From the NCBI GenBank assembly GCA_934162365.1, contig CAKPIK010000002.1, positions 62,001 to 126,000 on the forward strand: a stretch of 64,000 nt of DNA, written 5' to 3'. The translations under genes and the position numbers were made by a program. The notes below the pieces were generated by a model, which worked only from the letters and a program-made list of their open reading frames with translations, ran no database searches and was not told where the DNA came from. Of the stretch, positions 54,115 through 62,339 are shown in pieces (the first letter of the stretch is position 1; every line of letters starts with the position of its first letter). Source of the stretch: an uncultured Clostridia bacterium (GTDB lineage: Bacteria > Bacillota > Clostridia > TANB77 > CAG-508).

Positions 54115-54439
54115 ATTAGAACTATCTTATAAAGCACAAAAAGACCTAGAAAATCTAGAAGAACATATTAGTGAATATAATATTAATAAAAAAATTGAAA
54201 AAATAAATATTGATATTCAAAATTTAACATATATGCCAAGAATACATAAAACATTGTATTCATTTAAGGATCCCAAAGGTGAATATAGAAGAATTGTTTC
54301 AGGAAAATATATAATAATTTATAAGATATTAAATAATCAAATTACAATTTTAAGAGTTTTTTCAGAAAAGCAAAATTACTTAAATCTTAACGATTTTATT
54401 CTAAAAGAAAAATCCGAAAAATATTTAATAATCAAATAG
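54101..54439 (+). CDS. RelE/ParE-family toxin
   Basis: The 112-residue protein has the RelE/ParE fold pattern: helices at KAQKDLENLEEHISEY and MPRIHKTLY, then the strand pair GEYRRIVSGKYIIIYKI and ITILRVFSEKQNY. A C-terminal tail of about 20 residues is longer than usual. Family members cut mRNA at the ribosome or poison gyrase; which one applies cannot be told from sequence. It is co-transcribed with the small antitoxin and sits beside comFC and a KAP-type NTPase. Confidence 0.75.
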   Translation: MSKFRLELSYKAQKDLENLEEHISEYNINKKIEKINIDIQNLTYMPRIHKTLYSFKDPKGEYRRIVSGKYIIIYKILNNQITILRVFSEKQNYLNLNDFILKEKSEKYLIIK

Positions 54440-54458
54440 AAAGAAGTGAAAAATAGTA

Positions 54459-55118
54459 GTGAATATACTAGGGCTTATTAATTATGCGTTAAATTTAATA
54501 TACCCAAATTGTTGTGGCGTTTGTGATGAAATATGCAAAGACGATATTTGCAAAAAATGTGAATTAAAGCTAAAAGAAATTTCAAAATTTAAAATAGATA
54601 TTTATAAAACTAAAAACTTTAAAAAGCATTTATATATTTTTAGATATGATGGAATAATAAAAAATAGATTAATAGATTACAAATTTAATGAAAAACCATA
54701 CATATATAAAGCTTTTGTGAATTTTATAATAAAAAATAAAAAAGCTTGTAGATTTTTGAAAAATTATGATATAATTATTCCAGTTCCTATACATAATGAT
54801 AGAAAAAGACAAAGAGGATATAATCAAAGTGCATTAATTGCTAAAGAATTGGTAAAAAACTTTAGTAATATTAATTACATTGATAATGTATTAATAAAGA
54901 AAAAAAATAATAAACCTCAAAGTAGTCAAAATAAAGAGGAACGATACAAAAATGTTAATAATGTTTATTATTTAAAAAATAAACAAAAAATATATGGCAA
55001 AAAAGTTTTGATTTTAGATGATATTTATACTACAGGTGCAACTGTAAATGAATGTTCTAAAATGTTAAAAAAAGCTAAAGCAAAACAAGTTGATGTATTA
55101 ACAATAGCAAAAGATTAA
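54459..55118 (+). CDS. comFC: ComFC-like phosphoribosyltransferase family protein
   Basis: GTG 54459 follows AAGAAGTG and gives 219 residues. A four-Cys zinc region (YPNCCGVCDEICKDDICKKC) opens the protein. The C-terminal half is a phosphoribosyltransferase domain with the PRPP motif LILDDIYTTGATVNEC (about 188-203). ComFC takes part in DNA uptake in competence; here it may be used for natural transformation or repair. No other com genes are in this window. Confidence 0.85.
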   Translation: MNILGLINYALNLIYPNCCGVCDEICKDDICKKCELKLKEISKFKIDIYKTKNFKKHLYIFRYDGIIKNRLIDYKFNEKPYIYKAFVNFIIKNKKACRFLKNYDIIIPVPIHNDRKRQRGYNQSALIAKELVKNFSNINYIDNVLIKKKNNKPQSSQNKEERYKNVNNVYYLKNKQKIYGKKVLILDDIYTTGATVNECSKMLKKAKAKQVDVLTIAKD

Positions 55119-55135
55119 AGAAAAGGAGAAATAAA

Positions 55136-57085
55136 GTGGAAGATTTAGTTGAAAGTATATTAGATTATATCAGATCAGATTATACAGATTATGCAATAAT
55201 GATAAATGGCGAATGGGGAAGTGGAAAAACATATTTTTGGAATAATAAAATTAGAAACAAAATTGAAAATATGCATATAAATGGAAAACAATATACTACA
55301 ATTTATATGTCTTTGTATGGGATTTCAAACCTTGAAGAAATAAGTAAAAAAATATTTATTGAAACTACACAGCTTATGGATAAAAATCTTAAAAAGTTTA
55401 TGAATAGTCATAATCAATCAACAATACCAGAATACGCAAAAACTGGACTTGATATGGCAAACTTTTTTGGTGTTACTCAAAATGGAGATAGAATAGACTA
55501 TGGAGACTTTTTTTCAACAGATGATAAAATACTTTGTTTTGATGATTTGGAAAGAGCAAATGTTGATGTTATAGACATCTTAGGATATATAAATAATTTT
55601 GTTGAACATGATCACATAAAAACTATAATAATATGTAATGAAAAAGAACTTTCTGCAAAATTAAAAAGCAGTAATCTAGAAATGAAAACCTTTATAGCTA
55701 CTTACTTACTAGATAAAGAAGGAGATTTATCTAAAGTATCTGATAAACCAATTGTAGAAAAAATACAAGATAAAATTGAATATGTATTCGATAAAGCAAA
55801 TGATTATGAAAGAATAAAAGAAAAATTAATTGGAGAAACTTTTGAATATGCTCCAGAATTTAATTATATTATAAATGGATTGTTAATGAGATATGAAGGA
55901 AATCCAGAACTTATAAGATTTTTAAGAGAAAACACACGTATAATAATAAGTACATTTAATAAAAGTGGTACACGAAATTTAAGAATATTAAAACATGCAT
56001 TAAATGATTTTAAAAAAATATATGAAATGGTAAATAAAAATTATCCAAATACAAATTATAGAGTATTACAAACAATGTTAATATTTACAATAGCTATATC
56101 TTTTGAAATTAAAGCTGGTAAAGTTACTAAAGATAAATTTGTAAATATTGCAGATAATGAAGAATACAAATCAATACTTGTTTCTTCAAGAGTATTAATG
56201 GATAATAGACAATTCTATATAAAAGAATTTGATAATAACTATTACTACAACTTTAAATCAGAATATAAATTCTTTAAATTTATTGAAATATATATAAGAA
56301 CAAGAATTTTTGACATGAAAGTATTTAAAGCAAATATGGATGTAATTATAAATACAGTAGATACGGCAAAACTTCCAGGATATAAAAGATTACTTACAGA
56401 AGAATATTGGAAAATACCTGATGATGAATTTGCTGGAGTAATAGATGAAGTAATAGACAATCTAAAAACAGGAAAAATAAATCTTGTTGATATGGTTAAA
56501 TTATTTGGATACTTTAGTTACTTTATAAAAAAAGATTTAATAAAATACGACATGAAAACAATAAAAATGTTGTTTTTCAATGGAATGAATGCTGCATCAC
56601 TTACTTCTAAATATTGTGATAATATGCAAGAAGAATTAGATAAAGTTGCTTTTATTGAACACAATCAAGATATGGATGAGGTATTAAAACATTTTGAACA
56701 GTTGAATGCAAAATTAAAAGAAAAAATGTATGAAGAAAAAGCAGATGATGTATTTAAATGTATACCTATGAGAATGGAAACATTTTATGAAAAATTTGAT
56801 ACAGAATGTATGAATGTGCCAATATTTAAATATTATGATTCATTCCAAATATTCCAAAGAATTTCATGTGCAAGTAATGAAGATATAGTTACAATAAAAG
56901 AAAAACTATTAAACAGAGAAGAGCTATATCATGATAAGATTGAACCTGAAATAAAAAGCATTAAACAATTAAAACAAATAATAGATGATTATACAAGCGC
57001 TAAAGATAACAGTATAAAAATAGTAATGCTTAAAGATTTCTCAAAAGCATTGGGAATAATAATAGACAAACATAAGAAGTTTTAA
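55136..57085 (+). CDS. KAP-type P-loop NTPase, possible defence protein
   Basis: GTG 55136 (AAAGGAG upstream) gives 649 residues. Walker A is GEWGSGKT (residues 25-32) and Walker B is ILCFDDLERAN (about 130-140). A sensor-like NEKEL and a helical second half without recognised domains follow. The GEWGSGKT plus FDDLER pair is typical of KAP-family NTPases, many of which are in antiviral systems. No transmembrane helices are seen in the KAP insert position. It lies 17 bases after comFC and near a toxin-antitoxin pair, so a phage-defence or stress role is plausible but unproven. Alternatively a chromosomal KAP ATPase with no defence role. Confidence 0.75.
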   Translation: MEDLVESILDYIRSDYTDYAIMINGEWGSGKTYFWNNKIRNKIENMHINGKQYTTIYMSLYGISNLEEISKKIFIETTQLMDKNLKKFMNSHNQSTIPEYAKTGLDMANFFGVTQNGDRIDYGDFFSTDDKILCFDDLERANVDVIDILGYINNFVEHDHIKTIIICNEKELSAKLKSSNLEMKTFIATYLLDKEGDLSKVSDKPIVEKIQDKIEYVFDKANDYERIKEKLIGETFEYAPEFNYIINGLLMRYEGNPELIRFLRENTRIIISTFNKSGTRNLRILKHALNDFKKIYEMVNKNYPNTNYRVLQTMLIFTIAISFEIKAGKVTKDKFVNIADNEEYKSILVSSRVLMDNRQFYIKEFDNNYYYNFKSEYKFFKFIEIYIRTRIFDMKVFKANMDVIINTVDTAKLPGYKRLLTEEYWKIPDDEFAGVIDEVIDNLKTGKINLVDMVKLFGYFSYFIKKDLIKYDMKTIKMLFFNGMNAASLTSKYCDNMQEELDKVAFIEHNQDMDEVLKHFEQLNAKLKEKMYEEKADDVFKCIPMRMETFYEKFDTECMNVPIFKYYDSFQIFQRISCASNEDIVTIKEKLLNREELYHDKIEPEIKSIKQLKQIIDDYTSAKDNSIKIVMLKDFSKALGIIIDKHKKF

Positions 57086-57118
57086 AAGAGATTTGTAAAA
57101 AAATCTCTTTTTATTTTT
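57083..57118 (+). terminator. Rho-independent terminator
   Basis: AAAAGAGATTT pairs with AAATCTCTTTT plus T-rich tail, overlapping the NTPase stop. Confidence 0.85.
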
Positions 57119-57189
57119 TTATATACATAAATTTTCTTTTTTTTCAAATACTATAAATAAATATTAAAAAATGATTAGGAGGAAAATTT

Positions 57190-57744
57190 ATGAAGGCAAC
57201 AGGTGTTGTTAGAAGAATAGATGATTTAGGAAGAATAGTAATACCAAAGGAGATAAGAAAGGTATTAAGAATAAAAGAAGGAGACCCAATAGAAATATTT
57301 ACAGGGAGAGAAGGAGAGGTTATATTAAAAAAATATTCTCCAATAGGAGAACTTTCAGAATTTGCTACAAGTTATGCAGAAACACTTGCAAAAACAACAG
57401 GACATATTGCATGTATAACTGATAAAGACAATGTTATAGCAGTATCTGGTGCATCAAAAAAAGAATTTCTAGAACAAGATATATCAAAAGAATTGGAAGA
57501 GATAATGGAAGACAGAGAAATATATACAAGTAATAAAAATAATGATATTGCAATACCAATAACCAAAAATGATAATCAAGAAAGAAAGTTTAATGCTCAA
57601 GTAATATACCCAATAATATCACAAGGAGATGTAATTGGAAGTGTAGTATTATTATCAAAAGACAATAAAAAGAAAATGAATGAAACTGAAGAAAAAATTG
57701 CACAATCAGCAGCAGGTTTCTTGAGTGGACAAATGGAGATTTAA
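57190..57744 (+). CDS. spoVT: Stage V sporulation protein T (AbrB-type regulator)
   Basis: The 184-residue protein has an N-terminal AbrB swapped-hairpin domain (MKATGVVRRIDDLGRIVIPK, then IRKVLRIKEGDPIEIF) and a C-terminal GAF-like domain (about 55-180). This two-domain form is SpoVT, the late forespore regulator, not short AbrB. A strong AGGAGG precedes it. It adds to the sporulation genes in the window. Confidence 0.92.
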   Translation: MKATGVVRRIDDLGRIVIPKEIRKVLRIKEGDPIEIFTGREGEVILKKYSPIGELSEFATSYAETLAKTTGHIACITDKDNVIAVSGASKKEFLEQDISKELEEIMEDREIYTSNKNNDIAIPITKNDNQERKFNAQVIYPIISQGDVIGSVVLLSKDNKKKMNETEEKIAQSAAGFLSGQMEI

Positions 57745-57802
57745 AAATCAAAAAATATTTGTTAATAATTTAGAAAAAACTCCTGCAAATTTTTAAAAAA
57801 TA

Positions 57803-57831
57803 TTTACAAAAAAAATAGTTTAATATATAAT
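57803..57831 (+). promoter_or_regulatory. Promoter of the 57.9-kb pilin-like gene
   Basis: TTTACA (57803-57808), 17 bases, TATAAT (57826-57831). Confidence 0.6.
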
Positions 57832-57914
57832 ACAAAATGAATAAAATTATTTTTATAAATAGAAAAATATATGTAAATTAATTGCTAAACTAAAAACAAA
57901 AGAAGGGAGAAAAA

Positions 57915-59162
57915 ATGAAACAAAAATTAAAAGGATATAAAGGAATAACACTAATAGCATTAATAATTACAATAATAGTATTATTAATATTAGCAGTAGT
58001 AGCAATAAGTGCAGTAAAAGGAGACGGAATAATTGCACATGCAAAAAATGCAAAAAAAGCGTATTCAGAAGCACAAATAAATGAGAAATCAACTATACAA
58101 GGATATCTTGACAAGTTAGAAGAAAGCCAATTGGAAAGTATAAAAATAAAAGATAACTTAAATAAAGTATTAAGTACAGGTGGAAACATAACACTGGAAG
58201 ATGACTTTGGAAATAAGATAAAAGTACCAGCAGGGTTTAAAATATTGGTAGATAGTACAACAGTATATACAGCAGACGATATAAATGTAACAAAAGGAAT
58301 AGTAGTAGAAGATGGAGAAGGAAACCAGTTTGTATGGATACCAGTAGGAACAATATATGCAGATATAGAAAAAACAGAAGCAAATGCAAAAACAATAACA
58401 TTAGGTAGATATTCAGATTTTACTAAAACAAACAATGCATATACAGTAGCACAAAATGCGAGTGATTATGGAGCTCAAGTAAAAATTAAAAATAATTATA
58501 CAGAAGATACAACATCAAACCATAACTCTGATTATAAAAATTCAATAGCAAAAAACATAGGAGAATTTTGTACAAAATCACTTGCTAATGGAGGATATTA
58601 TATAGGAAGATATGAGGCAAGAGTAGAAAACTATGATGCTTCCAATATAAATACATCTAATAGTGGAAATTCTACAGATTGGACTGGATATGTAGCAGAA
58701 AGTGGAAAACAGTTAAAATTAGCAAGTAAAGCAAATTCACAAGTATGGAATTATGTAACACAAAATAAAGCGAGCAGTTTGTGTCAAAGTATGTATACAA
58801 ATAAGCCATTTGAAAGTGATTTAGTAAATAGTTATGCATGGGATACAGCAATAATCTTTTTCCAAGAATTTGGAGACAACTCAACATATGCAAGTAAAAA
58901 AAGTGTAAATCATAGTTTAGCAAATACAGGAACATCAGGAACGAGTTATACTGGAACAGAAAAAGATGTAATATGTAATGTGTATGATATGGCAAGTAAT
59001 TGTTTTGAATTGTCAACGGAGACCTATAGCGGTTCTAACTATCCTTGCACTAGACGTGGTGGTAATTTCGACAGCAGCAGCAGCTGCACGAGCGGTCGTA
59101 GCTTCTACAACACGAACGGTGCTTACGATGGCTATTCTTTCCGCCCACTTTTATATATGTAG
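57915..59162 (+). CDS. Pilin-like surface protein with formylglycine-enzyme/lectin-like domain and variable-looking C-terminus
   Basis: The 415-residue protein has GAAGGGAG upstream of ATG 57915. Residues 1-30 are a prepilin-like leader/helix (YKGITLIALIITIIVLLILA). A stalk follows (to about 75), nearly identical to the 18.9-kb gene. From about 95 comes a formylglycine-enzyme-like domain: VPAGFKILVDSTT, NQFVWIPVGTIY, GGYYIGRYEARV, YDMASNCFELS and the end YSFRPLLYM. It is about the same as the 9.7-kb gene in this part. The last 130 bases change to about 51% G+C with many NNC codons (AGC runs, TGC, TAC, AAC). That base pattern fits a diversity-generating retroelement variable region. Anchoring by a pilin helix would put the variable surface outside the cell. 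Confidence 0.8.
   Translation: MKQKLKGYKGITLIALIITIIVLLILAVVAISAVKGDGIIAHAKNAKKAYSEAQINEKSTIQGYLDKLEESQLESIKIKDNLNKVLSTGGNITLEDDFGNKIKVPAGFKILVDSTTVYTADDINVTKGIVVEDGEGNQFVWIPVGTIYADIEKTEANAKTITLGRYSDFTKTNNAYTVAQNASDYGAQVKIKNNYTEDTTSNHNSDYKNSIAKNIGEFCTKSLANGGYYIGRYEARVENYDASNINTSNSGNSTDWTGYVAESGKQLKLASKANSQVWNYVTQNKASSLCQSMYTNKPFESDLVNSYAWDTAIIFFQEFGDNSTYASKKSVNHSLANTGTSGTSYTGTEKDVICNVYDMASNCFELSTETYSGSNYPCTRRGGNFDSSSSCTSGRSFYNTNGAYDGYSFRPLLYM
59021..59150 (+). other. Candidate variable region of a diversity-generating retroelement
   Basis: I counted 51 G or C in bases 59041-59140, against roughly one third in the rest of the gene. Codons in this stretch are mostly NNC (TGC, GAC, four AGC in a row, TTC, TAC, AAC), the outcome expected when AAC codons in a template repeat are altered at their adenines. 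The position at the end of a C-type-lectin-like domain, before a short conserved YSFRPxLY, is where such variable regions lie. The matching template and reverse transcriptase are not in this window. Confidence 0.5.
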
Positions 59163-59176
59163 GACTGAAATCTGAA

Positions 59177-59201
59177 GGAGATTTAAAAATCTCCTTTTTT
59201 T
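59177..59201 (+). terminator. Rho-independent terminator
   Basis: GGAGATTT-AA-AAATCTCC followed by T6-7. Confidence 0.88.
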
Positions 59202-59262
59202 ATTGTAAATTGTAAGTAAAAATGATAAAATAAGCATATGTTCAAATATGGAGGGAAGTAAT

Positions 59263-60159
59263 ATGCAAGAGGAAATATATAAGCAATTACTTAAAGCTAT
59301 TAATAAAGAAAATATAATGTTAAATGAACCTATGAGCAAGCATACATCTTTTAAAACTGGAGGCAATGCCAGATTCTTTGTAAAGGCTTATTCAGTAAAT
59401 GAAATTAAAGATGTTTTAAAAGTTGTAAAAGAGAACAAAATTCCATTGTTTATATTAGGAAATGGAACAAATTTATTGGTTAAAGATGAAGGTTTTGATG
59501 GAATAGTTTTACAAATTAAATTGGACAATATAAACATAGAAGACAATATAGTTACAGTTGATGCAGGTGTAAAAAATGCAGTGCTTTCAAATAAAATATT
59601 GGAAAAAAGCTTAACTGGTTTTGAATTTGCATCTGGTATTCCTGGAACAATTGGTGGAGCAATAAAAATGAATGCTGGGGCATATGGAAATGAAATGAAA
59701 GATATTGTTCAAGAGGTTACATATATAGATTTTGATGGAAACATAAATACAATTTCTAATAAACAATGTGAATTTGAATATAGAAATAGTATTTTCTTTA
59801 AATTGAATTGTGTAATTTTACAAACAAAATTAAAATTAGAATATGGAAATAAGAAAGAAATTCAAAATAAAATAAAAGAGTTAGTAATTCAAAGAAAAGA
59901 AAAACAGCCTTTAGAATATCCAAATGCAGGAAGTACATTTAAAAGAGGAACAGATTTTATAACAGCTAAGATTATAGATGAGTGTGGATTAAAAGGTTAT
60001 AGCATAGGGGGAGCAGAAGTTTCGCAAAAACATGCAGGATTTATAATTAACAAAAACAATGCAACTTCTAAAGATATATTAGATTTAATAAAATACGTGC
60101 AAAGTATAGTTAAAGAAAAAACAGGCAAAGAAATAAAACTAGAAATAGAAGTAATATAG
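59263..60159 (+). CDS. murB: UDP-N-acetylenolpyruvoylglucosamine reductase MurB
   Basis: ATG 59263 (GGAGGG 7-8 bases upstream) gives 298 residues. FAD-binding FILGNGTNLLVKDEGFDG and FASGIPGTIGGAIKMNAGAYG, the active-site region YRNSIF, and NAGSTFKRG with GGAEVSQKHAGFIIN are standard MurB type II features. It reduces the enolpyruvyl sugar to UDP-MurNAc for peptidoglycan. An in-frame ATG at 59248 would overlap the SD. queA follows after 12 bases. Confidence 0.95.
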   Translation: MQEEIYKQLLKAINKENIMLNEPMSKHTSFKTGGNARFFVKAYSVNEIKDVLKVVKENKIPLFILGNGTNLLVKDEGFDGIVLQIKLDNINIEDNIVTVDAGVKNAVLSNKILEKSLTGFEFASGIPGTIGGAIKMNAGAYGNEMKDIVQEVTYIDFDGNINTISNKQCEFEYRNSIFFKLNCVILQTKLKLEYGNKKEIQNKIKELVIQRKEKQPLEYPNAGSTFKRGTDFITAKIIDECGLKGYSIGGAEVSQKHAGFIINKNNATSKDILDLIKYVQSIVKEKTGKEIKLEIEVI

Positions 60160-60171
60160 AAAGGAATAAAA

Positions 60172-61194
60172 ATGGACTTAAAAGAATTTTATTATGATTT
60201 ACCAGAAGAACTAATAGCGCAAGTGCCAATTCAAAAAAGAGACGAATCAAGATTAATGGTGCTAGATAGAAATAACAAAACAATAGAACATAAGATATTT
60301 AAAGATATATTAGATTATTTAAAACCAGGGGATTGTTTAGTAAGAAACAATACAAAAGTTATACCTGCAAGAATTTATGGCAAAAAAGAAACAGGTGCTA
60401 ATGTTGAGTTTTTACTATTAAATAATATAGAAGGAGATATATGGGAAGCAATAGTTAGACCTGGTAATAAGCTACATGTTGGCACAAAAGTGACTTTTGG
60501 AGAAGGCTTACTTAATGCAGAAATATTAGAAGTTATGGAAGGTGGAACGAGAAAAGTTAAATTTACATATAACGGTATTTTTAACGAAATATTAGATCAA
60601 ATAGGATTAATGCCACTTCCACCATATATACATGAAGAGCTAAAAGAAAAAGATAGATATCAAACAGTATATGCAAAATATCAAGGCTCAGCTGCAGCAC
60701 CAACAGCTGGTTTACACTTTACAGAAGAACTTTTAGAAAAAATAAAAGAAAAAGGTGTAGAAATTGCAAATGTAACTTTACATGTTGGAATAGGTACATT
60801 TAGACCAGTTAAAGTTGAAAAAATAGAAGAACATCATATGCATTCAGAACACTATTATATAAAAAAAGAAGATGCTGAAAAAATAAATAATGCGAAGAAA
60901 AATGGTGGAAGAATAATTAGTGTTGGAACAACTTCTTGTAGAGTGTTAGAAAGCATAGCAGATGAAAATGGATTTGTAAAAGAAACAGAAGGAGATACAA
61001 GTATATTTATATATCCAGGGTATAAATTTAAATGCATAGATGCACTAATTACTAATTTTCACTTACCAGAATCAACATTATTAATGTTAGTTTCAGCACT
61101 AGCAGGAAAAGATTATATTATGAAAGCATATAAAGAAGCAGTAGAACAAAAATATAGATTCTTCAGTTTTGGAGATGCAATGTTTATATATTAA
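60172..61194 (+). CDS. queA: S-adenosylmethionine:tRNA ribosyltransferase-isomerase QueA
   Basis: The 340-residue protein starts FYYDLPEELIAQVP, contains DCLVRNNTKVIPAR, SAAAPTAGLHFT and LHVGIGTFRPV, and ends FFSFGDAMFIY; all are QueA signatures. It adds the epoxycyclopentyl ring from SAM to preQ1-tRNA in queuosine synthesis. Next comes tgt, the enzyme for the preceding step, after 14 bases; the two form the usual operon. Confidence 0.97.
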   Translation: MDLKEFYYDLPEELIAQVPIQKRDESRLMVLDRNNKTIEHKIFKDILDYLKPGDCLVRNNTKVIPARIYGKKETGANVEFLLLNNIEGDIWEAIVRPGNKLHVGTKVTFGEGLLNAEILEVMEGGTRKVKFTYNGIFNEILDQIGLMPLPPYIHEELKEKDRYQTVYAKYQGSAAAPTAGLHFTEELLEKIKEKGVEIANVTLHVGIGTFRPVKVEKIEEHHMHSEHYYIKKEDAEKINNAKKNGGRIISVGTTSCRVLESIADENGFVKETEGDTSIFIYPGYKFKCIDALITNFHLPESTLLMLVSALAGKDYIMKAYKEAVEQKYRFFSFGDAMFIY

Positions 61195-61208
61195 TAAAGG
61201 AGAATAAA

Positions 61209-62336
61209 ATGAAACAACCAATTACATATGAACTATTACATGTAGATAAAAACTCAGGGGCGAGAAGAGGAGTTATACATACACCACATGGAGACATACA
61301 AACACCAGTATTTATGCCAGTTGGAACACAAGCAACAGTTAAAGCAATGACTCCAGAGGAGTTAAAAGAAATAGAGGCACAAATTATATTGTCTAATACA
61401 TATCATTTATATCTAAGACCTGGTAATAAGCTTGTTAAAGAAGCAGGCGGTCTTCATGAATTTATGAGATGGGACAGACCTATTCTTACAGATAGTGGCG
61501 GATTCCAGGTATTTAGTTTAGGACCTCTAAGAAAAATAACAGAAGAAGGGGTTGAATTTAAATCTTATCTAGATGGAAGCAAACACTTCTTATCTCCAGA
61601 AGCTGTTATGGAAATTGAAAATGATTTAGGCGCAGATATTATGATGGCATTTGATGAATGTTGTCCATATCCATCAACATATGAATACACTAAGAACTCT
61701 ATGGAAAGAACAACTAGATGGGCTGAAAGATGTAAAAAAGCACATTCAAGACCAGAAGAACAAGGGTTATTTGGAATTATACAAGGTGGCTTTTATAAAG
61801 ACTTAAGAAAAAAATCTGCAGAAGATTTAATAAAACTGGATTTTCCTGGTTATGCTATAGGTGGAATAAGCGTAGGAGAACCTAAAGAAGAATTTATTGA
61901 TATATTAAGATATACTACACCACTTATGCCAGAAAATAAACCAAGATATTTAATGGGAGTAGGAACACCAGACTATTTAATAGAAGCAGCACTTGCTGGA
62001 ATTGATATGTGTGACTGTGTTCTTCCAACAAGAATAGCAAGAAATGGAACAGCAATGACCTGGCAAGGCAAAAAAGTTATACGTAATGCAACATATGAAA
62101 GAGACTTTACAACTTTAGATGAAGAATGTGATTGTTATGCTTGTAAAAATTATACAAAAGCATATATTCATCATCTTATAAAAAATAAAGAAATATTAGG
62201 TGTTAGACTACTTTCAATTCATAATTTAAGATTCTTGACTAAACTAATGGAAAGAGTTAGAATAGAAATAGAAAATGATAATTTACTAAACTTTAGAAAA
62301 GATTTTTATAAAAAATATGGATATACGGAGGAATAA
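61209..62336 (+). CDS. tgt: tRNA-guanine transglycosylase
   Basis: The 375-residue protein has HTPHGDIQTPVFMPVGTQ, TDSGGFQVFSL, MAFDECCPYPS, and DCVLPTRIARNG with the nucleophilic Asp region. The zinc motif CDCYACKNYTKAYIHHL (three Cys and a His) follows. It swaps G34 for preQ1 in tRNAs with GUN anticodons. It follows queA. In many Clostridia yajC comes next; here a WG-repeat gene takes its place. Confidence 0.97.
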   Translation: MKQPITYELLHVDKNSGARRGVIHTPHGDIQTPVFMPVGTQATVKAMTPEELKEIEAQIILSNTYHLYLRPGNKLVKEAGGLHEFMRWDRPILTDSGGFQVFSLGPLRKITEEGVEFKSYLDGSKHFLSPEAVMEIENDLGADIMMAFDECCPYPSTYEYTKNSMERTTRWAERCKKAHSRPEEQGLFGIIQGGFYKDLRKKSAEDLIKLDFPGYAIGGISVGEPKEEFIDILRYTTPLMPENKPRYLMGVGTPDYLIEAALAGIDMCDCVLPTRIARNGTAMTWQGKKVIRNATYERDFTTLDEECDCYACKNYTKAYIHHLIKNKEILGVRLLSIHNLRFLTKLMERVRIEIENDNLLNFRKDFYKKYGYTEE

Positions 62337-62339
62337 AGT

